Assembly: GCA_017626395.1 (NCBI GenBank)
Contig: JAGAIU010000068.1
Span: forward strand, 54,258-118,257
Length of the DNA stretch: 64,000 nt
Source: Clostridia bacterium
Lineage (GTDB): Bacteria; Bacillota; Clostridia; TANB77; CAG-465
Direction: 5' to 3'
The position numbers and the translations under genes were made by a program. Position 1 is the first letter of the stretch, and each line of letters starts with the position of its first letter. The notes below the pieces were generated by a model, which was not told where the DNA came from, did no database searches, and saw only the letters and a list, made by a program, of their open reading frames with translations. Below, one piece after another: positions 62,620 through 64,000 of the stretch.

Positions 62620-63655
62620 TATTATCCCCCTTTGCCTCTTCTTTTTTATTAGATGTTAAAGCAGTATTAAATTTATCTTTAATATACTTTAATGTCGATA
62701 TTGTTTTTGCATAGTCCATTCTTTTAGGACCAATTACAGATAATTTACCTAAATATTTATTATCTTTTTCTATATCTAAAGAGATAACAGTGTAATCGTT
62801 AAGTAACACTTCTTTATTTTCTGACCCTATTACAATACTTAATTTATTTTCTTCAGTCTTTTGTAATGCAGAATCAATTATCTCCTTTGTTGAAATCATA
62901 TTAATAAAATTTTTAACTCTTTCTATATCCGTAAATTCCGGATTATCTAAAATCTTTTCAACTCCACTGTTTAACTTTTTAAGATCTTTAGACATTTCAT
63001 ATTTAATACTATTTACGATGTCTCCCATAACAGTTGAGAAAGCTTCTAAATCTCTTCTAATTACTTTATTTAATGCATAGTGTAGTTCTCCAAGTGGTGT
63101 TCCTGTTAAATTTTGATTTAAGATACTAGTCATTTGATCTATGACAGAATCTTCAACTGTATCTGTAAGTTTTGCAATACAATCCTTAACAGTACCATTT
63201 TTTGACATTAACACTATTAAAAGTAATTTTTCTGAAATTTTAACAACTTTTATATTCTCAATTGTATCTGTATTATTTCTAGTTATTACAGTTGGTGTTG
63301 AAAGAACTTTTGATACCACATCAGCTACTTGTTCAAATATAGCATCTGTATCACCAAAACCATTTATTGTATTATTTATATAGTCTATATCTACCATAGA
63401 TAATTTTCTTTCTTTCATTAGATTATCTACATAGTATCTATATCCTTTTGTTGAAGGAATTCTACCAGCTGATACATGAGGTTGTTCCAAAAATCCTTCT
63501 TCTTCTAAAACTTTCATTTCGTTTCTTATAGTAGCACTACTATAGTTTAATTTATATTTCTCAACTAAAGTTTTAGATCCTACTGGTTCTGCTGACTCAA
63601 TATAATCTTCTACTACGGAAGAAAGTATTTTTTTCTTTCTTTCATCTAATTTCAT
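62612..63655 (-). CDS. hrcA: Heat-inducible transcription repressor HrcA
   Basis: 347 aa: an N-terminal winged helix (LDERKKKILSSVVEDYIESAEPVGSKTLVEKY, SSATIRNEMKVLEEEGFLEQPHVSAGRIPS), a GAF-like middle domain, and a short insertion with a C-terminal dimer region (VIGPKRMDYAKTISTLKYI). It binds CIRCE and represses chaperone genes when GroEL is not titrated. It is the first gene of its own operon with an upstream CIRCE, so it autoregulates. Confidence 0.96.
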   Translation of the reverse strand: MKLDERKKKILSSVVEDYIESAEPVGSKTLVEKYKLNYSSATIRNEMKVLEEEGFLEQPHVSAGRIPSTKGYRYYVDNLMKERKLSMVDIDYINNTINGFGDTDAIFEQVADVVSKVLSTPTVITRNNTDTIENIKVVKISEKLLLIVLMSKNGTVKDCIAKLTDTVEDSVIDQMTSILNQNLTGTPLGELHYALNKVIRRDLEAFSTVMGDIVNSIKYEMSKDLKKLNSGVEKILDNPEFTDIERVKNFINMISTKEIIDSALQKTEENKLSIVIGSENKEVLLNDYTVISLDIEKDNKYLGKLSVIGPKRMDYAKTISTLKYIKDKFNTALTSNKKEEAKGDNSE

Positions 63656-63667
63656 ATTATCACCCTT

Positions 63668-63694
63668 TTAGCACTCTTTTTGTTCAAGTGCTAA
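63668..63694 (-). promoter_or_regulatory. CIRCE operator
   Basis: TTAGCACTC-N9-AAGTGCTAA on the plus strand; only one base differs from the consensus GAGTGCTAA half. It lies between the promoter and hrcA. Confidence 0.92.
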
Positions 63695-63704
63695 ACACAT
63701 CAAT

Positions 63705-63733
63705 ATAATACACCTGTTTAATGGATATGTCAA
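63705..63733 (-). promoter_or_regulatory. Promoter of the heat-shock operon
   Basis: TTGACA (63728-63733, minus strand) and TATTAT (63705-63710) with a 17-bp spacer, immediately upstream of CIRCE. Confidence 0.85.
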
Positions 63734-63775
63734 TAGTTTTTTTGATTAAAAGCAATAAAAAATTGTGAAATTTTT

Positions 63776-63810
63776 TTCACAAAAAGAGCAGTAGTTTTTA
63801 CTACTGCTCA
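63776..63810 (-). terminator. Terminator of the right-edge surface protein gene
   Basis: GAGCAGTAGT (63786-63795) pairs with ACTACTGCTC (63800-63809). CTTTTTGTG follows on the minus strand. Confidence 0.85.
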
Positions 63811-63823
63811 ATAATTATTTTAA

Positions 63824-64000
63824 TTATATATTAGAAGCTTTTTTTCTATTTTTTAGAACTACAAATACTATTCCTACTACAGATAATACTGCAACTGCTG
63901 CTAGTGCAATTACTGCTATATCTCCTGTATTTGTTACTTCAAATATTATAGTATCTGGTGAATTTTCATCTATTACAAATGTCATTCCTTCCATATCTTC
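63824..64000 (-). CDS. C-terminus of a sortase-type surface protein (partial)
   Basis: Only the last 58 residues are visible; the gene runs off the right edge. They read as the end of a beta-rich domain (DMEGMTFVIDEN), then EVTNTGD, a hydrophobic helix (IAVIALAAVAVLSVVGIVFVV) and a positive tail (KNRKKASNI). This is the standard wall-sorting layout, with TNTGD in place of LPxTG. It is the third such protein in the window. Confidence 0.75.
   Translation of the reverse strand, partial: EDMEGMTFVIDENSPDTIIFEVTNTGDIAVIALAAVAVLSVVGIVFVVLKNRKKASNI

Noticed and set aside
1..64000. Alternative genetic code with TGA read as Trp
   Set aside because: TGG codes Trp in all conserved proteins, TGA ends the small membrane gene at 36601, and no conserved protein is broken by in-frame TGA.

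Overview
The window is a very AT-rich stretch of a Bacillota chromosome, most likely an anaerobic, spore-forming Clostridia member. The evidence is the strong AGGAGG ribosome binding sites, frequent TTG/GTG starts, ylbJ and spoVS homologues, an hrcA-grpE-dnaK-dnaJ operon behind a CIRCE element, a pta-ackA acetate pathway and many sortase-type surface proteins. The genetic code looks standard: TGG is used for Trp, and TGA ends the 50-aa gene at 36601-36753. Almost everything lies on the minus strand. No tRNA, rRNA, insertion sequence, prophage or CRISPR array was seen.

Layout. 1-2.8 kb: the start of an SAM methyltransferase gene, a ylbJ-like sporulation membrane gene, a 70-aa small protein and a FabG-like reductase. 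2.9-4.75 kb: a two-gene unit of unknown function, a 43-aa acidic microprotein followed by a 567-aa coiled-coil protein. 4.87-25.1 kb: a large cell-surface polysaccharide region (galE, a CE4 deacetylase, a GT4 enzyme, then a long operon). Read in the direction of transcription, the operon starts with a Wzm/Wzt ABC exporter. It continues with a GT4-GT2 fusion, a degenerate-GT32/GT4-like fusion and its single-domain paralogue, a GT2, a GT32, two DUF2142 membrane enzymes, a polyprenyl-phosphate GT2 with a DUF2304 partner, two more GT2s and a Wzx-type flippase. Having both an ABC exporter and a GT2/DUF2304/flippase/GT-C set matches the logic of streptococcal rhamnose polysaccharides such as the group A carbohydrate: the backbone goes out by ABC transporter, and side groups are added outside from a flipped lipid-linked sugar. 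A phosphomannomutase/phosphoglucomutase gene (25.4-26.8 kb) probably feeds nucleotide-sugar synthesis.

27-38.5 kb is cell-shape and housekeeping: a TIM-barrel sugar isomerase-like protein, the DUF4321-mreB-mreC-mreD-PBP2 elongasome operon, mtaB, ylmH, dusB, gtrA and small membrane proteins, with rodA at 37.4-38.5 kb. A plus-strand Cu/Zn-SOD-like gene sits at 36.9 kb. 37.4-45.2 kb reads as one operon: a membrane-anchored solute-binding-like protein, pta, ackA, an M24 peptidase, an M18 aminopeptidase and rodA. spoVS and a 68-aa orphan follow.

46-58.8 kb encodes the surface proteins: a 1519-aa thioester adhesin with 13 SpaA/Cna-B domains and an LPVTG signal, a 2235-aa protein with 14 MucBP repeats and a PPATGD signal, and an SH3b-VanW protein. 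Both giant arrays show a higher-order two-repeat period at the DNA level (540 bp and 450 bp). 58.9-63.7 kb is the heat-shock operon. The right edge holds the C-terminus of a third wall-anchored protein (TNTGD signal).

The most noteworthy items are the GAC-like polysaccharide cluster, the higher-order repeats of the two adhesins, a candidate small RNA or leader between mtaB and the mreB operon, and two operon genes whose ribosome binding sites point at ACG and ATA codons rather than ATG.
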